A program made the translations under genes and the position numbers. A stretch of DNA of 64,000 nt from an uncultured Lachnospiraceae bacterium (GTDB lineage: Bacteria > Bacillota > Clostridia > Lachnospirales > Lachnospiraceae), in assembly GCA_947172705.1 (NCBI GenBank), contig CAMWCA010000005.1, positions 1 to 64,000 of the forward strand. Direction: 5' to 3'. Under the pieces are notes generated by a model. It saw nothing but the letters and a program-made list of their open reading frames with translations, did not search any database and was not told the origin of the DNA. Shown one piece after another: positions 55,034-64,000 of the stretch (position 1 is its first letter; the number at the start of each line of letters is the position of its first letter).

Positions 55034-57037
55034 ATGAAGAAACCATTCACAAACCGTATATTGGGAATCAATGTTGCCATTACCAATATACGGGATACTG
55101 TCAATTTAATAGTGAAGCAAATAGACGCGCTGAAGGGAGAATTTATCTGTTTGTCTAATGTACACACCACGGTGATGTCACAGAAGGATGCAGAGTACAG
55201 AAAAATTCAGAATTCGGCATTTTTGGCTTTGCCTGATGGAAGTCCGTTAGCGTTGATACAGCGGCTTCGCGGTTACCGCATGGCAGAGCAGGTAGCCGGA
55301 CCTGATTTAATGCCGGCACTTTGGAAAGCAACAGAACTTACGGAACTTTCACATTATTTTTACGGAAGTACACAGGAAACCATAGAGGCATTAGAAAAGA
55401 AACTGAGAAAAGACTATCCCGGTTTGAAAATTGCGGGAATGGAAGCGCCGCCTTTTCGTCCGCTTACGGAGGAAGAGGATCAGGATGCAGTGAGAAGGAT
55501 TAATGCTTCCGGTGCATCTATCGTATGGGTAGGGCTTGGAGCGCCCAAGCAGGAAAAATGGATGTACGATCATCAGGGTCAGGTCAACGCGCTGATGCTG
55601 GGCGTAGGCGCAGGCTTTGATTTTCATGCAGGAACTGTAAAACGTGCGCCCTCCTGGATGAGAAAACATTATCTGGAATGGCTGTATCGGTTGGTACAGG
55701 ACCCCAAAAGACTTTGGAAACGTTATGTGGGAACCAACGGAAAATTTCTGGTTCTTTCCGTAAAAGACGCTTTTGTATGGAAAAAATATGTTGATTCAGA
55801 CAGAAAAAATCTTCTGATTTATGCGCATTATTATTATCCCGATGTAGCTTCCACCGGGCAGATCCTGACAGAACTTGCAGAAGGGCTTAAGGATTCCTTC
55901 CACACTACGGTGATTTGTACGGTGCCTTCTTATACTGGAAAGATCTCGCAGTATTACAGGAAGCATAAATACTTTTATGAGAATATCAATGGAGTGGATG
56001 TACTGCGGATACGTGTGCCTGAATTCAGGAAGAATTTTGCCCCCAGCCGTATTTATAATATCGTAAGCTATTTTTTGTCGGCAATTGCAGCCACCTTTCG
56101 GGTAGAACATCAGGATTATGTGTTTACCATTTCTCAGCCTCCGATTTTAGGAGGGCTTTTAGGGGTAATCGGAAAACGAATCAAGCATGCAAAAATGATT
56201 TATAACATACAGGACTTTAACCCGGAACAGGTACAGGCGGTATCTTTTACCAGCAACAGGCTGATTCTAAATACCATGATGATATTGGATAAGTACAGCT
56301 GCAGGCATGCAGACAAGGTGATCGTGGTGGGCAGAGATATGATAGGGACTTTAAGAAACCGATTTTCCAAGATGCCTGCCTATGCTTATATCAATAATTG
56401 GATCGATGAGAAGGCGATCGTTCCCCTTTCCCGGGATCAGGAGCAGGTGCAGGAATTCCGCCGGCAGTATGGTCTGGAGAATAAGTTTGTAATCATGTAC
56501 TCCGGAAATATCGGTTTGTACTATGATCTGATTCATCTGATGACTGTTATTGAAGATTTCCAGGACAGAAAGGATGTAATTTTTGCCTTCATCGGAGAGG
56601 GCTCCGTGCTGGAGGAGTTGGTTTCCTATCAGAAGGTGCATGGGGTTTCCAATGTAACGTTTATTCCCTATCAGGAAAAAAGCTGCCTGGTGTACAGCCT
56701 GAATGCCGGAGATGTGCATTTTGTGGTAAACGCTAAGGGAATTAAGGGGGTTTCTGTGCCAAGTAAGCTATACGGTGTAATGGCGGCGGGAAAACCGGTT
56801 CTGGGAATTTTGGACGAGGGTTCCGAGGCGCGTCTGATCATTGAGGAGTCGGGCTGCGGTCTTACGGCGGCTCCCGGTGATTATGAGGCAATTAAGGATT
56901 TGATCGAGCATTATATTCAGTTGAAAGATACAGAGGAACTGACAGGAATGGGACACAGAGGGAGAGCCTATCTTGCAGATCATCTGACAAAGGCAGTATC
57001 CATTGAAAAATACCGTAATGAAATTTTGTCTTGCTAA
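55034..57037 (+). CDS. Fusion: WecG/TagA/CpsF (GT26) domain plus GT4 domain (WcaI/WbuB-like)
   Basis: NVHTTVMSQKDAEYRKIQNSAFLALPDGSPL and GLGAPKQEKWM (GT26) followed in frame by NLLIYAHYYYPDVASTGQILTELAEGL...VSVPSKLYGVMAAGKPVLGI (GT4); ATG 55034 preferred over track start 54959. Confidence 0.88.
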   Translation: MKKPFTNRILGINVAITNIRDTVNLIVKQIDALKGEFICLSNVHTTVMSQKDAEYRKIQNSAFLALPDGSPLALIQRLRGYRMAEQVAGPDLMPALWKATELTELSHYFYGSTQETIEALEKKLRKDYPGLKIAGMEAPPFRPLTEEEDQDAVRRINASGASIVWVGLGAPKQEKWMYDHQGQVNALMLGVGAGFDFHAGTVKRAPSWMRKHYLEWLYRLVQDPKRLWKRYVGTNGKFLVLSVKDAFVWKKYVDSDRKNLLIYAHYYYPDVASTGQILTELAEGLKDSFHTTVICTVPSYTGKISQYYRKHKYFYENINGVDVLRIRVPEFRKNFAPSRIYNIVSYFLSAIAATFRVEHQDYVFTISQPPILGGLLGVIGKRIKHAKMIYNIQDFNPEQVQAVSFTSNRLILNTMMILDKYSCRHADKVIVVGRDMIGTLRNRFSKMPAYAYINNWIDEKAIVPLSRDQEQVQEFRRQYGLENKFVIMYSGNIGLYYDLIHLMTVIEDFQDRKDVIFAFIGEGSVLEELVSYQKVHGVSNVTFIPYQEKSCLVYSLNAGDVHFVVNAKGIKGVSVPSKLYGVMAAGKPVLGILDEGSEARLIIEESGCGLTAAPGDYEAIKDLIEHYIQLKDTEELTGMGHRGRAYLADHLTKAVSIEKYRNEILSC

Positions 57038-57055
57038 AAAGAGAGGTTATGGGAG

Positions 57056-58183
57056 ATGACATTATTTCTGTTTGCAAAACAGCTTGTGGATATGCTGTAT
57101 CCGTATAGAATTTTAGACTATATAATGGTTGTTTTCGTGTTGCTTCTTTTGGTATATCAGATGGCGTTGGTACGCCCTGATATTCGAAAACGCATCACGC
57201 TTTCAGACGGCATTGTGCTCCTGCTGTCCCTGTTTCTGACCGTCAGTTTTTTCAGAACCATGAAGGGATATCAGACTTATTTTAAGGTGCTGTCGGCTTT
57301 TTTGGTTTACTTTATGGGGCGTATTTATTACGACAGAATCAAGGAGTGCTATGGCGCGTTGGTGTCGGCGTCTTATCTTGTAATTTATTTGAATTTTTTT
57401 ACCAGGCTCCGGCATTTTGGCCTGGCATTGACCAGGGTTTCCAATGCGGAAGGGGATCTGTATTTCAGCGATACAGACATGGCGTTTGCAATGATTCTTG
57501 CCATGGTTTTTATTGTTATGTTCGGAAGAAATACGTTGCTTAAAGTGATTACAGCCTTTGTCATATGTCCCTATATGGTATTCTTTTCTGACGCAGGGAT
57601 ACAGAAAGTGCTGATGGGGGCGGTTTACGTTATTCTGGTTATCTATCTTATGGAATTGATTTTCAGAAAGCGAAAGCTATCCGGCACTTTGCTGGTGGTT
57701 ATGCTGGCGGGACTTTTAGGGGTAATAGCAATAATCTATCTGCCGGTAATGGGATTTGAGCGTGTGGATCTTGTAGTGGGGTTGTTTCGAGGAAGCCTTT
57801 TAGATCAGAGTAATATGTACAGCCGTTACAAGGACTGGCAGGCAGTTTTGGAAATATGCGGCAGTCAGGGGATGGCGGAAAAATTATTTGGGATCAATAT
57901 GGGGGCGGATATTGTTGTTCAGAGCCTGTACATTAAGATCATATATGCCCTGGGGTATGTGGGAATTGCTTTGGCGGCGCTTTTGATTGCCAATGTTATG
58001 TATTATGTGGTAAAAATAGAGGACAGGAAAACCTTTTATCTGGCTGTGATCATGGCGGTACTTCTTTTAGGAAGCGGCGTTACTGTGAATAGTATGGAGG
58101 CGACGCAGATGAGCTGGTTTCCGCTTTTATTTGCGGGAATGGTGATCTCATCAGTGCAGACAGGAGAAAAGACGGATAAATAA
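57056..58183 (+). CDS. O-antigen polymerase-like multi-TM protein
   Basis: 375 aa multi-TM, located between glycosyltransferases. Confidence 0.65.
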   Translation: MTLFLFAKQLVDMLYPYRILDYIMVVFVLLLLVYQMALVRPDIRKRITLSDGIVLLLSLFLTVSFFRTMKGYQTYFKVLSAFLVYFMGRIYYDRIKECYGALVSASYLVIYLNFFTRLRHFGLALTRVSNAEGDLYFSDTDMAFAMILAMVFIVMFGRNTLLKVITAFVICPYMVFFSDAGIQKVLMGAVYVILVIYLMELIFRKRKLSGTLLVVMLAGLLGVIAIIYLPVMGFERVDLVVGLFRGSLLDQSNMYSRYKDWQAVLEICGSQGMAEKLFGINMGADIVVQSLYIKIIYALGYVGIALAALLIANVMYYVVKIEDRKTFYLAVIMAVLLLGSGVTVNSMEATQMSWFPLLFAGMVISSVQTGEKTDK

Positions 58184-58196
58184 GAGGAGCGATAAA

Positions 58197-58916
58197 ATGC
58201 TTGCCATTGTAACAGGAACAATTAAACCTGATCAGGAGATATACCGGTTGGTCTTAAGAGATCCGGAAGAGAGATTAAGACAATATATAGACAGTCTTTT
58301 ATTTTTAATAGATTCAGGAGCATTTTCCGGTATTGTTTTTTGTGAAAACAGCAATTATGATTTGAAGCAGTTTGATATTGTAAGAAACAGCGCTGAAAAA
58401 AAGAAAGTAGCATTGGAAATTTTTTCTTTTCAGGGTAATGCAGAGGAGACGTTTGCCCACGGAAAAGGGTATGGCGAAGGGGAAATTATGGATTATGTTT
58501 TTTCTTCCAGCAATCTGATAAAAGAGGCTCCCTGTTTTGTCAAGATAACAGGGAGGCTTAAGGTTGAGAATATCAGAGCCATAACGATGCGTATGGACGC
58601 CCGGAAAACATATTTTAATATTCCCAATAGAACAAGAAGAGATATTTATGATACCAGAATTTATGCAATGCCCACGGAGCAGTTTCAATCAAAATTCAGG
58701 AAGCAATATTACAGGGTAAAAGATGGGGAAGGAATCTTTTTGGAAAAGGTTTATACGCAGATCCTGGAGGAAGAAAAGATAAAGGTCAGGAATTTTCCAA
58801 GATACCCGAGAATTGTTGGAATATCGGGTTCTATGGGAATACCTTACAGCTATGTGGAATGGAAGTGCAGGATAAAGGATCTGCTTAGCCAGATTAATTT
58901 TTATATCAAAAGATAA
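58197..58916 (+). CDS. Protein of unknown function, possible glycosyltransferase-like
   Basis: 239 aa intact ORF with SD; MLAIVTGTIKP...RLRQYIDSLLFLIDSGAFSGIVFCENSNY suggests an alpha/beta nucleotide-binding fold. Confidence 0.6.
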   Translation: MLAIVTGTIKPDQEIYRLVLRDPEERLRQYIDSLLFLIDSGAFSGIVFCENSNYDLKQFDIVRNSAEKKKVALEIFSFQGNAEETFAHGKGYGEGEIMDYVFSSSNLIKEAPCFVKITGRLKVENIRAITMRMDARKTYFNIPNRTRRDIYDTRIYAMPTEQFQSKFRKQYYRVKDGEGIFLEKVYTQILEEEKIKVRNFPRYPRIVGISGSMGIPYSYVEWKCRIKDLLSQINFYIKR

Positions 58917-58923
58917 GAAAGTC

Positions 58924-58932
58924 TGATATAAT
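58924..58932 (+). promoter_or_regulatory. Possible extended -10 element TGaTATAAT upstream of the GT2 gene at 58978
   Basis: TG at 58924-58925 and TATAAT at 58927-58932; no good -35 found. Confidence 0.4.
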
Positions 58933-58977
58933 AGGCTATTAAGAAACCTGTTATTGTAAAGTAAATAATATATAAAG

Positions 58978-59979
58978 GTGAATAGAAATATTATGCTGAA
59001 CAGAAAAAAAAAGATCAGTGTATTGATACCATGTTACAATGAAGAAAAAAGTATCATGCAAATACATGAAATTATTACAGGAATATTTTCCAAAACGCTT
59101 AAGTCTTACGACTATGAAATTATTTTTGCAGATGATTTGTCCAGTGATGACACAAGAAAAATGATACGTGATTTAGGTAAAACTGACAGGGAGCATGTAA
59201 AAGCGGTATTTAACGCTGCTAATTTTGGCTTAATGAGGAATGTTTTTTCTGCTTTTAAATTGACAGATGGAGATGCTGTTTTTTTGGTATTTGGAGACCT
59301 GCAGGATCCGCCTGAGCTGCTGCCCCGGTTTGTGAAGGAATGGGAGGCAGGGGAAAGAGTAATTATTGGGCAGAAAACGGGAAGCAATGAAAATAAGCTT
59401 ATGTTTTTTATGCGAAAGCTATATTACAGGATCATCGACTGGTTTTCCGACAGACCCCAGATCCGGCAATATACGGGGTTTGGTCTCTATGACAGGAGCT
59501 TTGTAGAGGTGTTGAATCAAATAGAGGATATGAAGCCCTACTTAAAACAGGTGGTATCAGAATATGCAGCGAATTATAAGGTGATTCCTTATCAGCAGAA
59601 TTGCTCTAACAGAGGAAAGTCAAATTATAATTTTTACAAGAATTATGATTTTGCCATGGAAGGAATTACTTCCTCAACAAAGAAAATCATGAGGCTTTCT
59701 ACTCTTTCCGGCGCTGTGCTTGGGATCTTCAGCGCGCTGTATGCAGTAAGCGTTATAATTAAGAAACTTGTTTTTTGGGATTCCTATCCTTTTGGTATGG
59801 CGTCCATTACGGTGGGAATCTTTATGCTTGGCGCGATGCAGTTGTTTTTTATTGGAATATTGGGGGAATACATTCTCAGCATTAATACAAAAACCCTGAA
59901 GCGCCCCCGCGCTACGATTGAAGAAAAGATAAATTTTGAAAAGGACGCTGTGTATATGCCGGAGGAAGATCAAAGGTGA
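58978..59979 (+). CDS. GtrB/ArnC-like GT2 with C-terminal TM helices
   Basis: ISVLIPCYNEEKSIMQIHEII, VFGDLQDPPELLPRF, C-terminal hydrophobic pair; GTG start. Confidence 0.88.
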   Translation: MNRNIMLNRKKKISVLIPCYNEEKSIMQIHEIITGIFSKTLKSYDYEIIFADDLSSDDTRKMIRDLGKTDREHVKAVFNAANFGLMRNVFSAFKLTDGDAVFLVFGDLQDPPELLPRFVKEWEAGERVIIGQKTGSNENKLMFFMRKLYYRIIDWFSDRPQIRQYTGFGLYDRSFVEVLNQIEDMKPYLKQVVSEYAANYKVIPYQQNCSNRGKSNYNFYKNYDFAMEGITSSTKKIMRLSTLSGAVLGIFSALYAVSVIIKKLVFWDSYPFGMASITVGIFMLGAMQLFFIGILGEYILSINTKTLKRPRATIEEKINFEKDAVYMPEEDQR

Positions 59980-61361
59980 AAGAGAAAACCAGGATAAAAA
60001 AATTTACTCTTATGAAAGATATTTCTCCTTTGGATGAGATATTGTTTGCTGTTGTAGTGTTGTTTATGTTTTTTACAATGTTTTATGCAGATTTGACGGT
60101 AACTGCACAATATTCCCTGACCCTGATAGATTCTCTGTTTGACGGCAAGTTTGCAAGTTTTTACCAAAATGCGATGGCTTCGGGGATCGCGCCGGAAGGG
60201 GCGGTTTATGATATAGGAATTTACCTTGTGTTTGCAGTCTGGGGATTTCCGGTGTGGGTTTTAAGGATGCTTTTTGGCGTCAGTGTTTTATCGGCAGGAA
60301 GTCTTTTGTGGTATAAATTTTTATTGATACTGTTTGCTGTGGGCAATGGAATCGTAGTGGAAAAGATTGCAAAAGAGCTTAAAATAGCGGCAGAGAGCAG
60401 AAGTATGTTTCTGTTTACCTCGCTTTTATTTAACTTTCCCATACTGGTAGCGGCACAGTATGATGTAGTGCCGTTGTTTTTCATATTGCTTGGAACATTA
60501 CAAAGCATACGGAAAAACAGAAAAGGATTTCTTCTCTATTTTTCTCTTGCATTTACCATGAAACCTTTTGCACTGCTGCCGTTTTTGATCATACTTTTGT
60601 TGGAGGAAAAGAATATCGTTGGTATTGTGGTAAACGGCATTATCAGTGTAATTCCATTAGGAGTTTGCAAGCTCATATACATGGTAAATCCGGTGAATAT
60701 TGATAGTAACAACTCCTTTTTGGCAGATATGTTCCCTAAATTGGTGGAAGTACAAATGAATGTAGGAAACGGCAGCGTTTCAGTGTTTGCATTATTTTTG
60801 CTTATTGTTTGTGCGTCGGCATATTGCTTTAAGCCGCGTCAGGATACGGCGGAGGATGGCCGGTGGCTTATTTGGTTTCTTTACCTTGGGTGGTGCGGGT
60901 TTTGCATGTTCGTTCCCATCTACCCATATTGGATTATTTATCTGGCACCGTTTTTGGCGCTGGTAAACGCATACGATGAAACAAGAACCAATTTTATGGG
61001 ATTTCTGGATCTGGCGGCAAATGTCGGAGTGATTTTGATCATGATTTACAGGTATTCCTGGGTATATGGAGGTGAAAATACTTTTCGTTATCTGATTTTA
61101 AAGTTTTTGCCTCAGGTGGCGGATCAAAGCCATAGTGTGGGAAGTATTCTTTTTAAACTTCATTTTGATATGTTTGAGACAGTTATATTTGCAGTTGTGT
61201 TTGCGGCATTTGGCGTTATTGGGTACATTGCTTATGGAGGTTTGAGACGTGGAAGGATCGAAAACGTGCCGGTACAGAAGATCCACAACTGTCAGTGGAA
61301 AATACGGATCGGCATGTTGTATGGATGGTCTTTATTATGTATTCTGCTTGTATTAGTGTAA
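59976..61361 (+). CDS. Multi-TM membrane protein, GT-C mannosyltransferase-like
   Basis: 461 aa multi-TM; ATGA-type overlap with preceding GtrB-like gene; AAQYDVVPLFFILLGTLQSIRKNRKGFLLYFSLAFTMKPFALLPFLIILL. Confidence 0.7.
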   Translation: MKEKTRIKKFTLMKDISPLDEILFAVVVLFMFFTMFYADLTVTAQYSLTLIDSLFDGKFASFYQNAMASGIAPEGAVYDIGIYLVFAVWGFPVWVLRMLFGVSVLSAGSLLWYKFLLILFAVGNGIVVEKIAKELKIAAESRSMFLFTSLLFNFPILVAAQYDVVPLFFILLGTLQSIRKNRKGFLLYFSLAFTMKPFALLPFLIILLLEEKNIVGIVVNGIISVIPLGVCKLIYMVNPVNIDSNNSFLADMFPKLVEVQMNVGNGSVSVFALFLLIVCASAYCFKPRQDTAEDGRWLIWFLYLGWCGFCMFVPIYPYWIIYLAPFLALVNAYDETRTNFMGFLDLAANVGVILIMIYRYSWVYGGENTFRYLILKFLPQVADQSHSVGSILFKLHFDMFETVIFAVVFAAFGVIGYIAYGGLRRGRIENVPVQKIHNCQWKIRIGMLYGWSLLCILLVLV

Positions 61362-61376
61362 CGATGGAGGCTTATT

Positions 61377-62807
61377 TTGAAGGAAAAGGCGCTTAATGTT
61401 AATTTGCTGCTGAATAGTGTAAGGATCGGTTTGTCCATTTTGTTTCCGCTGATAACATTTCCTTATATTACAGGGATTTTGTCGCCTTCTCAAGTTGGAG
61501 AGTATGATTATACAAACTCGTTAATTAATTATTTTATATTAATTGCGGGTCTTGGAATTAACACCTATGCAATCAGAAATGGAAGCAGTCTTCGTGAAAA
61601 ACAGAATGAGTTTGGAAAATTTGCAAATGAAATATTTTCGTTAAATATTTTATCCACAATGGTTTCCTATTTAATGCTGTTTATCTGTTTTGTCCTGTTT
61701 AGTACTTTTAGAGAGTTTCGGATTTCAATTATACTTTTTTCCATTTCAATTTTATTTAGGACCATTGGAGTTGAGTGGATATTTGGAATATATGAGAACT
61801 ATAGATATATTACAATCCGTGGAGTGTTATTTCAGATTCTTTCACTTCTGTTACTTTTTACTTTTGTCCGGGATGAGAATGATCTGTATGTTTATATATT
61901 AATCACAGTTCTGGCAAATGCAGGTTCCAATATTTGTAATTTCTTTTACGCCAGGCATTATTGCAGGCTGAGAATTGTCATTAATAAAAATATTTTAAAG
62001 CATATAAAGCCGGTTATGCTTATTTTTTCTACAACTCTTGCCACAACTATTTATATTAACGCTGATACAACTATGCTTGGGGTAATGCGTGGAAATGAAC
62101 AGGTGGGTTTTTACGCGGTTGCATGTAAGATCTATAATTGCGTGAAATCCTTGCTGAACGGATTGGTACCGGTTTTTATGGCACGGCTGTCTTTCCAATA
62201 TAAGGAGCGGCGGGATCAGTATGATGCAACCTTCAAATACGCGTTTCATCTGCTGACCTGTATTACGGTTCCACTGGCAGTAGGAGCCTTACTATACAGC
62301 AGGGATATGATCCTGTTTATCAGCCGAGAAGAATATTTGCCGGCTGAAAATGCCATGAAAATACTTTTTTTGTCTCTTATTTTTGCCACATTGGGAAATC
62401 TGTATAGTTCCGGCGGTCTGCTTCTGGCGGAAAAAGAAAGTACTATGCTGATGGCAACCTGTTCCGGAGCGCTTATAAATATTACATTTAATGCCGTACT
62501 GATACCTGTGTGGGGATGTACGGGAGCGGCAAGTGCCACATTAATAACAGAAGTATGTATTTTCCTATGTTTGTACTGCTTTTTCAGGAAATATGTGGGA
62601 ACAAATGTAAGTGATAAACATGTAATAAAATGTTTATTGGCAACAGTTCCATTTGCATTTGTAAAGGGAATCTCAATCATGGCTGGATGGACGGGAACAA
62701 CAGCCTTTTTGACAGAAGTGGGAATATGTGTGATATTGTATTTTGGGGGATTGATCATTTTGAGGGACGAATTGATAAAGAATCTGAGAAGGAAGAGGGC
62801 TGAATGA
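61377..62807 (+). CDS. Wzx-type polysaccharide flippase
   Basis: SVRIGLSILFPLITFPYITGILSPSQVGEYDYTNSLINYFILIAGLGINTYAIRNGS is the classic Wzx N-terminus; TTG start. Confidence 0.93.
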   Translation: MKEKALNVNLLLNSVRIGLSILFPLITFPYITGILSPSQVGEYDYTNSLINYFILIAGLGINTYAIRNGSSLREKQNEFGKFANEIFSLNILSTMVSYLMLFICFVLFSTFREFRISIILFSISILFRTIGVEWIFGIYENYRYITIRGVLFQILSLLLLFTFVRDENDLYVYILITVLANAGSNICNFFYARHYCRLRIVINKNILKHIKPVMLIFSTTLATTIYINADTTMLGVMRGNEQVGFYAVACKIYNCVKSLLNGLVPVFMARLSFQYKERRDQYDATFKYAFHLLTCITVPLAVGALLYSRDMILFISREEYLPAENAMKILFLSLIFATLGNLYSSGGLLLAEKESTMLMATCSGALINITFNAVLIPVWGCTGAASATLITEVCIFLCLYCFFRKYVGTNVSDKHVIKCLLATVPFAFVKGISIMAGWTGTTAFLTEVGICVILYFGGLIILRDELIKNLRRKRAE

Positions 62808-64000
62808 ATAAAGAAAGAAAACTCCTCAAATCTGATTATGTGATGTTTGCGCTGGTTGCTGTCATAGCGATTCTTACGATCATCAGAATATGCAGTAATA
62901 CAACGAAAAATGGAATGTACGGGATTACAGGAATTGCAGACGGCGGCGTATTGATGGCGGATTCTCGTTATCTGGAATTGAAATTGGACGCGCCGGTGGC
63001 GGGAATCACCGGATTTAGTTTTCAGTTTGACGGAGACAGAGAGAAATTTGGAGATGCAAGTTTTTTGGTTACAGCAGATATAGTAAATGATGTCTTAAAC
63101 CCGCAAAGTATTTATCAGGGGACCCTCCCGCTAATCGAGCAGGCGTACGATTATCAAAATGGATTTTTTAGAGTTATTATTCCCTTTCATGGAGAAATTA
63201 AGGAAGGGGATCATCTTCGAATTGCAATCATGGGTGTGGGTATGTCCGAGAAGGATAATATTTTAATTCGGACATGCAGCAAGTATCAAATGAGCGGTGC
63301 AGTATTTGAAGTAAATGATTTTGTGCAGGAGAGCATGCTTACAGGATACCTTTATTATCCGACAAAGGGAAGACAGGTTCTTTCAGTTCTGATGCAGGGA
63401 ATTGTGGCAGCGCTTCTTGTTTTGCTGGCTGGCGAGAAGTGTAAGGAATCAAAAGCGTTAAAAGCGTCAAAAGTGTCAGATGATTCTCCTGTAAAGAAAG
63501 CAAAGAAATTTGTCATAGGGAAATGGTTCCCGCTACTGCCATTTTTGGTTTTGTTGCTTTTGTTCCTTGAGTATACTTATTACGCCGGCGTCAAAACGCA
63601 GATACGAGATCTTGCGCCCAGAGAGGGCGAGAGGGTTTATGCAGCGGATGAGGTGGTTTACAGAGAACTGTGTGATGGAGAGGCAATTTTCAGCGAATGG
63701 AGATCTGAAGGGGAGCATCTTGCAGGACTGGGAATCTATTTACGGGAACCCTATGATGAAGGCGGAATTTTCACGATAGAAGTCAACGAGCTGGAAAGCC
63801 AGGATCTTATTACATCCGTTGAAAAAGGGATTTACGAGGCTGCTCCTGGAGAGGAGGGACTTTTAGAATTTAATTTCGATGCCCCAATTAAAAAATCCGG
63901 TGACAAAGAGTATCTGGTGGCAATTTATTATTCAGGAGAGCCTGTTGAGATCCGTATGATCAACGATGGAGGTGATAATCCGGTCTTTGTTTCCTTGTAT
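62804..64000 (+). CDS. Partial membrane protein with alternating TM and extracytoplasmic segments (runs off window)
   Basis: ATG 62804 overlaps the wzx stop; frame read by eye stays open to the last base; not in the ORF track because there is no stop. Confidence 0.75.
   Translation, partial: MNKERKLLKSDYVMFALVAVIAILTIIRICSNTTKNGMYGITGIADGGVLMADSRYLELKLDAPVAGITGFSFQFDGDREKFGDASFLVTADIVNDVLNPQSIYQGTLPLIEQAYDYQNGFFRVIIPFHGEIKEGDHLRIAIMGVGMSEKDNILIRTCSKYQMSGAVFEVNDFVQESMLTGYLYYPTKGRQVLSVLMQGIVAALLVLLAGEKCKESKALKASKVSDDSPVKKAKKFVIGKWFPLLPFLVLLLLFLEYTYYAGVKTQIRDLAPREGERVYAADEVVYRELCDGEAIFSEWRSEGEHLAGLGIYLREPYDEGGIFTIEVNELESQDLITSVEKGIYEAAPGEEGLLEFNFDAPIKKSGDKEYLVAIYYSGEPVEIRMINDGGDNPVFVSLY
63449..63475 (+). 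repeat. Three tandem imperfect 9-bp units (TCAAAAGCG/TTAAAAGCG/TCAAAAGTG)
   Basis: Read directly; in frame, encodes SKALKASKV. Confidence 0.8.

Noticed and set aside
1-64000. CRISPR arrays, tRNA/rRNA genes, transposases, integrases, phage genes
   Set aside because: No regularly spaced repeats, no cloverleaf-like or rRNA-like segments and no recognisable recombinase motifs were seen; short or degraded elements cannot be excluded by eye.

Overview
The window is almost entirely a very large cell-surface polysaccharide (capsule/EPS-type) biosynthesis superlocus, probably from a Lachnospiraceae-like Firmicute (taxonomy is inference). I count about 54 protein-coding genes. All are on + except two adjacent minus-strand genes at 20011-22318, and most are tightly packed or translationally coupled. 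The pieces read as at least two or three glycan-assembly systems placed end to end. (A) 150-28669: PglF/PglE/PglC/PglA-like genes with a stand-alone ATP-grasp gene, a UDP-HexNAcA dehydrogenase/epimerase pair, a repeated GT4 + asparagine-synthase-like module, and an ABC-type (PglK-like) flippase. (B) 28703-44298: GT11/GT17/DUF5672-like transferases, a large WbaP-type phosphoglycosyl transferase, GT4/GT2 enzymes, a pyruvyl-transferase-like protein, Wzx, a GH88/105-like hydrolase and two polymerase-like membrane proteins. (C) 44310-end: FdtB/FdtA-like genes, two GtrB-like GT2 + large membrane protein pairs, an SGNH hydrolase, a TupA-like ATP-grasp, a GT26-GT4 fusion, another polymerase and another Wzx. 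The points most worth following up are the ATP-grasp in place of a PglD acetyltransferase, the doubled GT4-AsnB module beside uronic-acid genes, a full-length GT11 paralog with a destroyed HxRRGDY motif, a GH88/105-like enzyme inside a biosynthetic operon, and a series of extended -10 promoters with identical 17-bp spacing that appear to divide the locus into transcription units. I saw no rRNA, tRNA, CRISPR array or transposase. All family calls come from motif and sequence recognition; no searches were run.
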